Shown here: in pieces, positions 1 through 7,943 of the stretch | Layout of the letters: the number at the start of each line of letters is the position of its first letter | How positions within the stretch are numbered: position 1 is the first letter of the stretch | Assembly (NCBI GenBank): GCA_964395765.1 | Contig: CAYNCU010000156.1 | Span: 1-10,162 of the forward strand | Direction: 5' to 3' | Source of the DNA: DATDPY01 sp964395765 | Lineage (GTDB): Bacteria; Bacteroidota; Bacteroidia; Cytophagales; Cyclobacteriaceae | Length of the DNA: 10,162 bases | Position numbers and translations under genes: made by a program | The notes under the pieces: generated by a model | Databases searched by the model: none | The model's input: only the letters and a program-made list of their open reading frames with translations | Told to the model about the DNA's origin: nothing

Positions 1-113
1 AGGAGGGATTCATACCCCTTGGCGGCGTCAATAACGGTGGCCGAATTAAAATGCAGGTAATATTTTTCGATGAAGGAAGCAACAGGTCCGCGTTGCGTAG
101 ATTTATTTTCCAT
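1..113 (-). CDS. Deoxyhypusine synthase-like protein (N-terminal fragment)
   Basis: This is the 5' end of a gene running off the left edge; 37 complete codons are visible. It starts at ATG 113-111, and the peptide contains GPVASFIEKYY followed by HFNSATVIDAAKGYE. I recognise this as the conserved N-terminus of the bacterial deoxyhypusine-synthase-like family, which is about 320-350 residues when complete. In eukaryotes and archaea the family makes deoxyhypusine on eIF5A from spermidine with NAD. Bacteria lack eIF5A, and related proteins include homospermidine synthases, so the bacterial role is probably in polyamine metabolism (inference). The start lies two bases after the stop of the upstream arginine decarboxylase gene (TGA-TC-ATG), which implies co-transcription and translational coupling. 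No catalytic residues lie in the visible part, so the family call rests on N-terminal similarity from memory. Confidence 0.72.
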   Translation of the reverse strand, partial: MENKSTQRGPVASFIEKYYLHFNSATVIDAAKGYESL

Positions 114-115
114 GA

Positions 116-1510
116 TCAGTAACCTAATATTTTTAACATTGATTTATAACTCTGTTCTTTGGCAAACAATTTCGTGTAAAGTTCGCCCGTAACTTCATCC
201 TTGTCAATGACCACATGTTTGGGATGAGGAATCAGGCAATGTTGCAAGCCGCCAAAGCCACCCAATGATTCCTGATAGGCACCGGTATTAAAGAAACCGA
301 TATACTGCGGCCGCCCGAGCCGGAATTTAGGAATATAAATCGCATTCGCATGCATTTCCGAATTATAGTAATCATCGCTGTCACAGGTCAGGCCGCCGAG
401 AAAGATCCTTTCATATTCATCGAACCAGTTATTGACCGGCAGCATGATAAAACGTTTATTAATGGCCCATGAATCGGGCAAAGTAGTCATAAATGAGCTA
501 TCGATCATATTCCAGGCTTCCCGGTCATTTTGCTTTTTCTGATCGAGGATGGAATATATTACCGCCCCGCTTTCACCCACGGTAAAGGTTCCGAACTCCG
601 TAAAGATATCCGGTTCGGGAATGTTGTTTGACTCACAGTTCTGTTTGATCTGAGAGACAATCTCCTCTGCCATGTAATTATAATCGTAATCGAAACTCAG
701 TGAGGTCTTGATCGGGAATCCGCCCCCGATATTCAAAGAGGTCAGGGAAGGGCATATTTTCTTTAATTCCACGTAGATATTTACACATTTTATCAATTCA
801 CTCCAGTAATAGGCATTATCGCTGATCCCCGTATTAATAAAAAAGTGCAGCATGGTAAGCTCAAACTTGGGATTATTGTGAATCTGTTCCATATAAAACG
901 GAACGATATCCTTATAACCGATACCTAGCCTCGAAGTATAAAATTCAAATCGCGGCTCCTCTTCGGAGGCTATTCTTATTCCAATCTTGACCTTTTTCTT
1001 CAATCCGTGGGAAAACATCTTCAGTTCCCCGAAGTTATCCAGCACCGGGATTGTATTTTCAAATCCGTTATGAATGAGTTTAATTATGTTATCGACATAT
1101 TGCTTCTTCTTGAAACCGTTACAAATGATAAATTTATCTTTATCGATAAGTTTATTACTGAAAAGGTTTTCGATAATATTCAGATCAAATGCCGATGAGG
1201 TTTCAATATGAACATCATTTTTCAGTACTTCCTCAAGAACGAATGAAAAATGAGAACTTTTTGTGCAATAACAATATTGGTATCTGCCTTTATAGTCCAC
1301 CTTTGCCATCGCAACATTGAAAACACGCCTGGCTTTTTTTATCTGTTCGGTAATCTTAGGTACATAGGAGATTTTGAGAGGGGTACCGTATTGTTTGATG
1401 ATTTCCATCAAGGGTATGTCATTGTAAAGGAGATTATCCTCCTCAAGGTGAAATTCTTCCTGGGGCCAATCGAAGGTCGTTTCAATAAGATCAATGTATT
1501 TGTTTTTCAT
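116..1510 (-). CDS. Arginine decarboxylase, compact fold-III PLP-dependent type
   Basis: A 464-residue PLP-dependent decarboxylase of the alanine-racemase/ornithine-decarboxylase fold, predicted to convert arginine to agmatine in the cytoplasm. The probable PLP lysine is K84 in YCTKSS. The glycine-rich phosphate-binding loop is LNIGGGFP (259-266). TEFGTFTVGESGA (304-316) matches the conserved glutamate segment, GGLTCDSDD (372-380) carries the catalytic cysteine C376 and D377, and IGFFNTGAYQ (404-413) carries the conserved cofactor-contacting tyrosine Y412. It is far shorter than SpeA-type enzymes (about 630-660 residues) and matches the roughly 460-residue form I associate with Bacteroidota arginine decarboxylases. 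The ATG at 1510-1508 has a modest AGGA about ten bases upstream, after a long AT-rich leader. The deoxyhypusine-synthase-like gene starts two bases after its stop, which supports a polyamine role. Substrate is inferred from family and context; another basic amino acid such as ornithine or lysine cannot be excluded. Confidence 0.82.
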   Translation of the reverse strand: MKNKYIDLIETTFDWPQEEFHLEEDNLLYNDIPLMEIIKQYGTPLKISYVPKITEQIKKARRVFNVAMAKVDYKGRYQYCYCTKSSHFSFVLEEVLKNDVHIETSSAFDLNIIENLFSNKLIDKDKFIICNGFKKKQYVDNIIKLIHNGFENTIPVLDNFGELKMFSHGLKKKVKIGIRIASEEEPRFEFYTSRLGIGYKDIVPFYMEQIHNNPKFELTMLHFFINTGISDNAYYWSELIKCVNIYVELKKICPSLTSLNIGGGFPIKTSLSFDYDYNYMAEEIVSQIKQNCESNNIPEPDIFTEFGTFTVGESGAVIYSILDQKKQNDREAWNMIDSSFMTTLPDSWAINKRFIMLPVNNWFDEYERIFLGGLTCDSDDYYNSEMHANAIYIPKFRLGRPQYIGFFNTGAYQESLGGFGGLQHCLIPHPKHVVIDKDEVTGELYTKLFAKEQSYKSMLKILGY

Positions 1511-1733
1511 CTTCTATCCTGCCTGATTTAAAAATTTGATTATAATTTAAGTTAACTGACTTCAAATCTTAACAACAATCTAAATTCATTGAATTACGCA
1601 AAAAAACTGTTTTTTATTAAGTATTATAATAAAACAATAACTTTTTAATCATTTCACGTTCAGAATTTAAAGATTTAAGTTACCCGGATTGGGAATTATA
1701 GGTCAATGTAAGATAGACAGATTTGAGATCAAT
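1511..1733. other. AT-rich intergenic leader upstream of the decarboxylase gene
   Basis: This 223-base gap separates two leftward genes and is about 25% GC by hand count, well below its neighbours. It must hold the 3' end of the glgX transcript and probably the promoter of the decarboxylase operon. I found no exact Bacteroidota-type TAnnTTTG element and no GC-rich terminator hairpin. The AT content and several A/T runs fit a promoter region, but no start site can be assigned. Confidence 0.4.
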
Positions 1734-3803
1734 TTAGCTTTTTGGTAATCCCATTAAAACAACCACCGACCTGGTAGAAGCCGTGTAATAGCTTTTATCC
1801 ATTAAAAATCCATTCTCCAATGCAAGAATATCATCTGGGTATTGAAGGCTGGTATCTATGATTCTTTGCCAGCATAATCCTTCCGGCAATGCAGGAAGTT
1901 CAAATTTCAGGTTTCCCCAGTATGCATTCATAATAACATGCAGGAATTCACGTTTTTGAGGGTAATTCAGGCTGAAAGCAAGTGTCCTGGACCAATCGTT
2001 CCAATCCGGTTTACCTGCTTTTGCTCCATGCCAGATAATGTGCGGATGCTGGGTTCGCTTATAGGTAGATAAAATATTTTCCAGCCGGAAGACTTCAAGG
2101 CTCTGGGTCAGTGCAATTACCGACTTGACGAATTCCAACAGATCCTTATTCCGGTCAACCAATTTCCAGTCAAACCAGCTAAGCGGGTTGTCCTGGCAAT
2201 AGGCATTGTTATTTCCCAATTGGGTCCGGCGTACTTCATCCCCCATGAGGAACATGGGAGTACCCTGGGAAAAAAACAGAATGGTAAAAAAATTCTTAAT
2301 CTGTCGCAGCCTGAGGCTTTCCGTAAGAGAATCTGCATCTTCGGTACCTTCATTACCACAATTCCAGCTGAAATTTTCGTTATTGCCGTCTGCATTATTT
2401 TCGAGGTTAGCCTCATTATGCTTCTCATTATAAGAAACCAGGTCATTAAGGGTGAAGCCGTCATGGCAGGTGATAAAATGGATGCTTCTGTTAGGTTCCC
2501 GTTTCGGGTCAGGGTAAATGTCGGGGCTGCCGAGTATCCTGGAAGCCAGTTTGGGCACCATTTCGGGATCCCCTTTTACAAACCTGCGAATATCATCACG
2601 GTACCGGCCGTTCCATTCTGCCCATTTATCGCCCACAAAGGATCCTACCTGGTATAATCCGGCCGCATCCCAGGCTTCCGCAATGATTTTACAACTGGCC
2701 AGGGCAGGCTCAGATTCGATTTCCCAAAGGATCGGAGGATTTTTTAGTGGTTGCCCGTCTTCATCCCTGGAAAGCACGGAGGCAAGATCGAAACGGAATC
2801 CGTCAACATGCATTTCAGAAGCCCAGTAACGCAGGCTGTCCATGATCATCCTTCGAATGATGGAATGGTTGGCATTCAGCGTATTCCCGCAACCGGTATA
2901 ATCAAGGTAGCTGCTATCCTTCTGATCTAGTAGGTAATACCATTTATTTTCAAGTCCTTTCAGGTTATAGGTCGGTCCATCATTCCCCCCCTCCGCCGTA
3001 TGATTAAAGACAACATCCAAAATCACTTCAATTCCTTCCCGGTGAAATGCTTTCACCATGTCTTTAAACTCATTCACCAGGAGGTTAGGGTCTTTTTCAT
3101 GAGCGTAACCGTTATGAGGCGCGAAAAATGTAACCGGGGTATATCCCCAGTAATTTTTCAGGTCGGCGGGAGCATCCTGTTCATCAAACTGGTAAACAGG
3201 CATTAATTCGACTGCCGTGATTCCCAGGCTTTTCAGGTAGGGAATTTTTTCCATTAATCCGGCATAGGTCCCCTTCTTCCCATCATTTACGCCTGAAGAA
3301 GGGTGTTGGGTAAATCCTTTTACATGCAATTCATAAATTACAGAAACGGAGAACGGAAAATTCAGTTGTACATCCCCTTCCCAGTCATAATTTCCATCGG
3401 CGATCACCGCTGATTTCATAGCCTGGCCACAGTTATCACCGGGTGCAATGGCTGCCTTGCGGGAGAAAGTAGCGGGGGTTGCCACGGCCTTCGAATAAGG
3501 ATCGACCAATAGCTTCTTGGGATCATAACGATGCCCGTTATCCGGATCCCACGGACCATAAACCCTGTAGCCGTATAACTGACCTGCTCTCATTCCTTTT
3601 ATGAAAACATGCCAGTAATAAAAGGTCCGGTTTTCCTGTCGGTCGAGTGTAATGATACGTTTAGGTTTGTCATCTTCTGGCTTATCAAATAATAGCAGCT
3701 CTATGATTTTTGCATTTTTGGAAAAGATGCAAAAATTAACACCCTCCGGATAAACCGTTGCCCCAAGGGGATAACTCTTACCCGGCAGTATATCTTCATT
3801 CAT
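1734..3803 (-). CDS. glgX: Glycogen debranching enzyme, GlgX type (GH13)
   Basis: A 689-residue glycoside hydrolase of family GH13, isoamylase/GlgX branch. It is predicted to hydrolyse alpha-1,6 branch points of glycogen or limit dextrin in the cytoplasm. A CBM48-like N-terminal domain covers roughly residues 12-110 (GATVYPEGVNFCIFS near the start). The catalytic barrel shows all four GH13 signatures: region I DVVFNH (263-268), region II GFRFDLAS (335-342) with nucleophile D339, region III IIAEAWD (373-379) with acid/base E376, and region IV FITCHDGF (443-450) with D448. A C-terminal beta domain follows from about 600. Length is normal for the family and no key residue is missing. The ATG at 3803-3801 has no clear Shine-Dalgarno sequence. 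No other glycogen gene is adjacent, and it is divergent from recQ. A TreX- or isoamylase-like specificity is possible, but GlgX is the best match. Confidence 0.93.
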   Translation of the reverse strand: MNEDILPGKSYPLGATVYPEGVNFCIFSKNAKIIELLLFDKPEDDKPKRIITLDRQENRTFYYWHVFIKGMRAGQLYGYRVYGPWDPDNGHRYDPKKLLVDPYSKAVATPATFSRKAAIAPGDNCGQAMKSAVIADGNYDWEGDVQLNFPFSVSVIYELHVKGFTQHPSSGVNDGKKGTYAGLMEKIPYLKSLGITAVELMPVYQFDEQDAPADLKNYWGYTPVTFFAPHNGYAHEKDPNLLVNEFKDMVKAFHREGIEVILDVVFNHTAEGGNDGPTYNLKGLENKWYYLLDQKDSSYLDYTGCGNTLNANHSIIRRMIMDSLRYWASEMHVDGFRFDLASVLSRDEDGQPLKNPPILWEIESEPALASCKIIAEAWDAAGLYQVGSFVGDKWAEWNGRYRDDIRRFVKGDPEMVPKLASRILGSPDIYPDPKREPNRSIHFITCHDGFTLNDLVSYNEKHNEANLENNADGNNENFSWNCGNEGTEDADSLTESLRLRQIKNFFTILFFSQGTPMFLMGDEVRRTQLGNNNAYCQDNPLSWFDWKLVDRNKDLLEFVKSVIALTQSLEVFRLENILSTYKRTQHPHIIWHGAKAGKPDWNDWSRTLAFSLNYPQKREFLHVIMNAYWGNLKFELPALPEGLCWQRIIDTSLQYPDDILALENGFLMDKSYYTASTRSVVVLMGLPKS

Positions 3804-3957
3804 TTTACTTGCGTTGGGGGAAAAATTTATTCTGGTGGTAAATATGGCAGAAATCGATGAAAAGCGAATATAATAGCAGGATTTTCTGATGATTAATTTT
3901 TCAATAATAATTTTCTCATCTGTTGCCGGTTAAAAGGGAATTGCATTATTTTCAAAC
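3804..3957. promoter_or_regulatory. Divergent intergenic region between glgX and recQ
   Basis: This 154-base gap lies between divergently oriented glgX and recQ start codons, so it should carry both promoters. On the minus strand there is a TATATTCG sequence, one mismatch from the Bacteroidota -7 consensus TAnnTTTG, but no TTTG at the expected spacing. On the plus strand AT-rich near-matches occur (TAATTTTT, TAATTTTC), again without a convincing -33 partner. The region is called by position; individual promoter elements are not resolved. Confidence 0.4.
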
Positions 3958-5883
3958 ATGATTTTCAGTTCACCGGTTGAAGCATTAAAAAGCGTATGGG
4001 GCTATGATGCCTTCAGGCCTTTACAGCCGGATATTATTCAATCGGTGTTAGCGAAGAACGATACACTCGCCATTCTGCCCACTGGCGGTGGAAAATCCAT
4101 CTGTTACCAGGTACCGGCTTTATGTATGGAAGGAATCACTATAGTCATCTCTCCGCTTATCGCCCTGATGAAAGACCAGGTTGACCAGCTTCGTTTCAGG
4201 AAGGTGCAATCGTATGCCATTCATTCCGGAATGACCCCGAGGGAAATTGATGTGGTCCTTGATAATTGCGTACTGGGACATGCAAAACTTTTGTATGTTT
4301 CTCCCGAGCGGTTGAAGACTGAGTTATTTCTTGAAAGGGCGAAGAGGATGAATATCAGTTTGCTGGCCGTTGATGAAGCCCATTGTATTTCTCAATGGGG
4401 TTATGATTTCAGGCCCTCCTACCTTGAAATAGAAAAATTCAGAAAACTGATTCCCGGTGTTCCGGTCCTTGCCCTGACGGCTTCTGCCACTCCCAAAGTC
4501 AGGGAAGACATTATCCGTCACCTGGAATTCAATAAGAACCACAACACGTTTTTGAAGAGTTTTCACCGGCCGAACCTGGCCTATGTTACCCGAAAGGTGG
4601 AAGATAAAGAGCGAAAACTGGTGGAATTGCTTAAAACGGTGAAGGGAACAGCAGTGGTTTATACCCGGAACCGTAAAAGAACTAAATCAATTGCCACCCT
4701 GTTAATAAGAAACCACCTTGCTGCCGACTTTTATCATGCGGGTTTAACCAACCGGGAAAGGGTGAAAAAGCAGGAATTATGGATGCAGAACAAAAACCGG
4801 ATTATGGTGGCCACAAATGCTTTCGGAATGGGGATCGACAAAGCAGATGTCCGCCTGGTCATTCACCTGGATCTTCCCGATAACATTGAATCCTATTACC
4901 AGGAAGCAGGCCGTGCCGGACGCGACGGCAAGAAAGCCATTGCCGTGATCTTCTACCATGAAAAGGATAAGGATGAATTAAGGGAGAAAACAAACCAGTC
5001 GTTGGTGGATGCCGGTACATTAAAAAAAATATACCAATGCCTGGCGAATTATTATAAAATCGCTGTGGGTAGCAGCTCCCTGGTCAGCTACGATTTTGAC
5101 CTGGATGATTTTTGTAAAGTGTACAAGCTGGAGAAGCTTCCCACCTATCATGCCCTGAAGAAGCTTGAAGAGTTGGGACTGATCCAACTGAATGAAAGTT
5201 TTTACCGACCATCCTGCATTCTTTTCAACGGCGGGTATGAAAAGATCTATAAATTCCAGGTTGAAAATGAGCGATATGAACCTTTGATCCGGACCCTGCT
5301 CCGGCTTTACGGAGGAGAGCTATATTCCAATTTTGTGAATATAAGTGAAAAGAAAATCGCTTCGACGATGAAAATAACATCGCAGGAAATCGAGAAAGAA
5401 CTTCAGTACCTGCATAAAATGGAATTAGTGAATTATGATAGGCAGAAAGACTCTCCGCAGGTTGTTTTCATGACGCCGCGGCATGATGCCTCGCGTCTTC
5501 CCATCGATAAAAAATTCCTTGAAGAGCGGAAGGAACAGGAGCTTTCGCAGATGGAAACCATGATCCGGTATGTAGAAAATTCCAGCCTTTGCCGTTCCCT
5601 TTTCCTACAACATTATTTCGGGGAAAAAAGTGATAAGACCTGCGGGATATGCGATGTATGCCTCAGTAAGAAAAAAAACGAACTCAATGAAAAAGCCAGG
5701 ATACAGATTAAGAATAAGATCATGGAATTACTGGGAAGTTCACCGCTGAATTTAAATGCGCTCGTCAGCAATTTCCCGCCCGCGAAAAAGGAGGAAGTAA
5801 TGAAGGTCATCCGCCTAATGCTCGAAACCTCTCAACTGATGTATGACGAATTCAATTATCTCCATATCCTTAGTAAGGTATAG
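3958..5883 (+). CDS. recQ: RecQ-family ATP-dependent DNA helicase
   Basis: A 641-residue superfamily 2 helicase, predicted to unwind DNA 3'-5' in recombination and repair. The motor domain (about 1-345) shows motif 0 with F19, R20 and Q23, Walker A PTGGGKS (41-47), DEAH box 139-142, the RecQ aromatic-rich loop CISQWGYDFRPSY (143-155), TASATP (174-179) and motif VI QEAGRAGRDG (315-324). The four-cysteine zinc module is intact (C545, C562, C565, C568) but sits about 170 residues further from the motor than in E. coli RecQ. The intervening stretch (about 345-515) looks like one or two winged-helix-type segments. About 70 residues follow the zinc module, also helix-rich, and no HRDC domain is recognisable. 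I associate this order with the shorter RecQ paralog of Bacteroidota. The ATG at 3958 lies directly before the first conserved segment and has no strong ribosome-binding site. It could act differently from canonical RecQ. Confidence 0.92.
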   Translation: MIFSSPVEALKSVWGYDAFRPLQPDIIQSVLAKNDTLAILPTGGGKSICYQVPALCMEGITIVISPLIALMKDQVDQLRFRKVQSYAIHSGMTPREIDVVLDNCVLGHAKLLYVSPERLKTELFLERAKRMNISLLAVDEAHCISQWGYDFRPSYLEIEKFRKLIPGVPVLALTASATPKVREDIIRHLEFNKNHNTFLKSFHRPNLAYVTRKVEDKERKLVELLKTVKGTAVVYTRNRKRTKSIATLLIRNHLAADFYHAGLTNRERVKKQELWMQNKNRIMVATNAFGMGIDKADVRLVIHLDLPDNIESYYQEAGRAGRDGKKAIAVIFYHEKDKDELREKTNQSLVDAGTLKKIYQCLANYYKIAVGSSSLVSYDFDLDDFCKVYKLEKLPTYHALKKLEELGLIQLNESFYRPSCILFNGGYEKIYKFQVENERYEPLIRTLLRLYGGELYSNFVNISEKKIASTMKITSQEIEKELQYLHKMELVNYDRQKDSPQVVFMTPRHDASRLPIDKKFLEERKEQELSQMETMIRYVENSSLCRSLFLQHYFGEKSDKTCGICDVCLSKKKNELNEKARIQIKNKIMELLGSSPLNLNALVSNFPPAKKEEVMKVIRLMLETSQLMYDEFNYLHILSKV

Positions 5884-5950
5884 TTAATTATGCGGTTTTA
5901 TTCCCTGATCAAAGTCATTTTTTAAGGCCGCCGAAAAACATTCTTTTGTA

Positions 5951-5976
5951 GAATATAAGTTAATTTTTTCATATTC
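5951..5976. promoter_or_regulatory. Dyad-symmetric element upstream of etfB
   Basis: GAATAT (5951-5956) and its exact reverse complement ATATTC (5971-5976) flank a 14-base AT-rich spacer, ending 21 bases before the etfB ATG. Position and symmetry would suit an operator for a dimeric regulator of the etf-acyl-CoA dehydrogenase operon. However, a 6-base inverted repeat in AT-rich DNA can easily arise by chance. No regulator gene is nearby. Confidence 0.2.
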
Positions 5977-5997
5977 AGTTCATTATCTCACGAAACC

Positions 5998-6873
5998 ATG
6001 GATGCATTCAAGATCGTAGTCTTAGCCAAACAGGTTCCCGACACAAGGAATGTCGGAAAGGATGCGATGAAAGCAAACGGCACAGTAAACCGTGCAGCCT
6101 TGCCGGCTATCTTCAACCCTGAGGACCTCAAAGCGCTTGAGCAGGCCTTACGGATCAAGGATAAATATCCGGGAACCAAGATTACCTTGCTTACCATGGG
6201 ACCCGTGAGGGCTGCCGATATTATCCGGGAAGGATTATACCGTGGAGCGGATAACGGATTCCTGATCACCGACCGCCGGTTTGCCGGGTCCGATACACTG
6301 GCTACTTCCTATGCCATTTCCCTTGCTATAAAAAAATTGATGCCGGTCGATATGATCCTCTGCGGCAGGCAGGCCATCGATGGTGACACCGCGCAAGTGG
6401 GGCCACAGGTCGCTGAGAAACTTCACCTGCCACAAGTAACTTATGCCGAAGAGATAATAGCTGTAACCGATAAAAAGATGACCATAAAACGCAGGCTGGA
6501 AAGAGGCACCGAACAGGTGGAATCACCGCTTCCATTACTCATAACGGTTCACGGATCCGCTCCTGATTGCAGGGCCAGGAACGCCAGGCTCTTGCTGCGA
6601 TTCAAACACGCCAAAACCTTGTCCGAACTTCAGCATACTTCCGAAGATTATATTAAGTTGCATGACGAGAGACCTTTCCTGGATATTACCGAATGGACCG
6701 TTGAAGACCTGCAGGCCGATATTGTAAAACTTGGGATCTCCGGTTCCCCGACCAAGGTAAAAAAAGTAATGAATGTTGTCCTTACAGCCAAAGAAGCGAA
6801 GGTTTTAAATTCGCATGATTCCGAAATTGAAAGCCTGATGAAAGAGCTGATCGAAAATCATACCCTGGGTTAA
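5998..6873 (+). CDS. etfB: Electron transfer flavoprotein, beta subunit
   Basis: A 291-residue EtfB/FixA-family protein, the smaller subunit of the heterodimeric cytoplasmic flavoprotein that accepts electrons from acyl-CoA dehydrogenases. The family signature GRQAIDGDTAQVGPQVAE occupies 123-140. The N-terminus IVVLAKQVPDTR (6-17) and the NPEDLKALEQAL segment (40-51) are typical, and GISGSPTKV (246-254) is a conserved C-terminal motif. It is 30-40 residues longer than the mitochondrial subunit (about 255), as in many Bacteroidota and clostridial homologs. The VNRAALPAIFNPED stretch resembles clostridial, often electron-bifurcating, ETFs more than the human type, but that is not proof of bifurcation. 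The ATG at 5998 has no clear Shine-Dalgarno sequence. The gene begins 114 bases after recQ and probably has its own promoter. etfA follows after 24 bases. Confidence 0.95.
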   Translation: MDAFKIVVLAKQVPDTRNVGKDAMKANGTVNRAALPAIFNPEDLKALEQALRIKDKYPGTKITLLTMGPVRAADIIREGLYRGADNGFLITDRRFAGSDTLATSYAISLAIKKLMPVDMILCGRQAIDGDTAQVGPQVAEKLHLPQVTYAEEIIAVTDKKMTIKRRLERGTEQVESPLPLLITVHGSAPDCRARNARLLLRFKHAKTLSELQHTSEDYIKLHDERPFLDITEWTVEDLQADIVKLGISGSPTKVKKVMNVVLTAKEAKVLNSHDSEIESLMKELIENHTLG

Positions 6874-6897
6874 TTTTTTAAAATTAAGGTTATAAAA

Positions 6898-7917
6898 GTG
6901 AATAATTTAATCGTATACTGTGAGTTGGATGAAGGCAAGGTTGCGGATGTAAGCCTTGAATTATTATCGAAAGGAAAGAAGCTGGCCCAGGAGCTTAAGG
7001 TTGAACTGGATGCACTTGTGATAGGATCCGGTCTGACAGGAATTGAACACCAGATTTTTCCTTATGGAGTGAATACGCTTTACATCGCGGATTACCCGGG
7101 GCTTGCCCCTTATATTACCCTTCCGCATGCTTCCATCGTTACCAGGATTTTCGAAGAAACCAAACCTCAGATTGCCTTATTCGGCGCTACCTCTGTCGGC
7201 CGTGACCTGGCCCCCCGCATTGCTTCGGCATTAAAATGCGGGTTGACTGCCGATTGTACTGCCCTTGAAATAGGAGAACACGAAGAGAAAAAGGAGGGAA
7301 AACATTATAAAGATCTGTTGTTCCAGATCCGGCCTGCCTTCGGTGGAAATATCATTGCCACGATTATAAATCCCGAAACCCGGCCTCAGATGGCAACCGT
7401 CCGGGAAGGAGTTATGAAAAAAGAAATTTTTTCAGCCGGTCACACGGGGACTATTAAAGTTATTGATGTCACCCAATATATCAGTGAAGAGGATTTTGTT
7501 GTCAGGATTATCAATCGCCAGGTGGAAAAGAAGAAAGTTGACATTAAGAATGCTCAAATCATTGTTTCGGGAGGATATGGGGTAGGTTCCCGCGAGAATT
7601 TTAAATTACTTTTCGATCTTGCCGATGTTCTGGGTGGTGAAGTAGGGGGTTCGCGGGCCGCGGTAGATGCGGGATTCATTGATCATGAGCGTCAGATCGG
7701 CCAGACCGGGGTGACCGTAAGACCGAAATTATATATTGCCTGCGGAATATCCGGAGCCGTTCAGCACCGGGCCGGCATGGACCAATCGGCGATGATCATC
7801 AGCATTAACAAGGACCCGGAAGCGCCGATTAATAAAATTGCAGACTATGCCTTGATCGGCGATGTAGCCGAGGTGCTTCCCAAAATGATAAAATACTATA
7901 AGGAAAATACCAAGTAA
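6898..7917 (+). CDS. etfA: Electron transfer flavoprotein, alpha subunit
   Basis: A 339-residue EtfA/FixB-family protein that pairs with EtfB and binds the electron-carrying FAD. Visible motifs are GATSVGRDLAPRIAS (96-110), RPAFGGNIIATI (145-156) and TVREGVM (167-173). The C-terminal FAD domain then carries SGGYGVGSRENF (224-235), GSRAAVDAG (251-259), RQIGQTG (265-271), YIACGISGAVQH (279-290) and INKDPEAPI (303-311). Length and motif order are normal. The start is GTG 6898-6900: the frame has a stop at 6871-6873 (also the etfB stop), no ATG lies between, and the first internal methionine falls far inside the conserved fold. An AAGG at 6886-6889 may serve as the ribosome-binding site. The gene is predicted to be co-transcribed with etfB and the downstream dehydrogenase. 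Confidence 0.95.
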   Translation: MNNLIVYCELDEGKVADVSLELLSKGKKLAQELKVELDALVIGSGLTGIEHQIFPYGVNTLYIADYPGLAPYITLPHASIVTRIFEETKPQIALFGATSVGRDLAPRIASALKCGLTADCTALEIGEHEEKKEGKHYKDLLFQIRPAFGGNIIATIINPETRPQMATVREGVMKKEIFSAGHTGTIKVIDVTQYISEEDFVVRIINRQVEKKKVDIKNAQIIVSGGYGVGSRENFKLLFDLADVLGGEVGGSRAAVDAGFIDHERQIGQTGVTVRPKLYIACGISGAVQHRAGMDQSAMIISINKDPEAPINKIADYALIGDVAEVLPKMIKYYKENTK

Positions 7918-7943
7918 AAAACAATGGTTAAACGGTTTTAGCA

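Noticed and set aside
1007..1531. Two plus-strand open frames opposite the arginine decarboxylase
   Set aside because: They lie antisense to well-conserved decarboxylase sequence, have no recognisable domain, and look like reverse-strand shadows.
1600..1615. A-run, CTG, T-run resembling a hairpin terminator for glgX
   Set aside because: The stem is only A-T pairs apart from the loop-closing bases, with a three-base loop, so it would be unstable. It also lies more than 100 bases beyond the glgX stop.
2117..2657. Overlapping open frames on both strands within the debranching enzyme gene
   Set aside because: The peptides show no recognisable domains and the region encodes conserved GH13 sequence in the main frame, so they are shadows.
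3923..3954. TTG and TATTTTCA with 21-base spacing, resembling a promoter for recQ
   Set aside because: The -10-like part has two mismatches to TAnnTTTG, and transcription would begin at or after the recQ ATG, leaving no leader.
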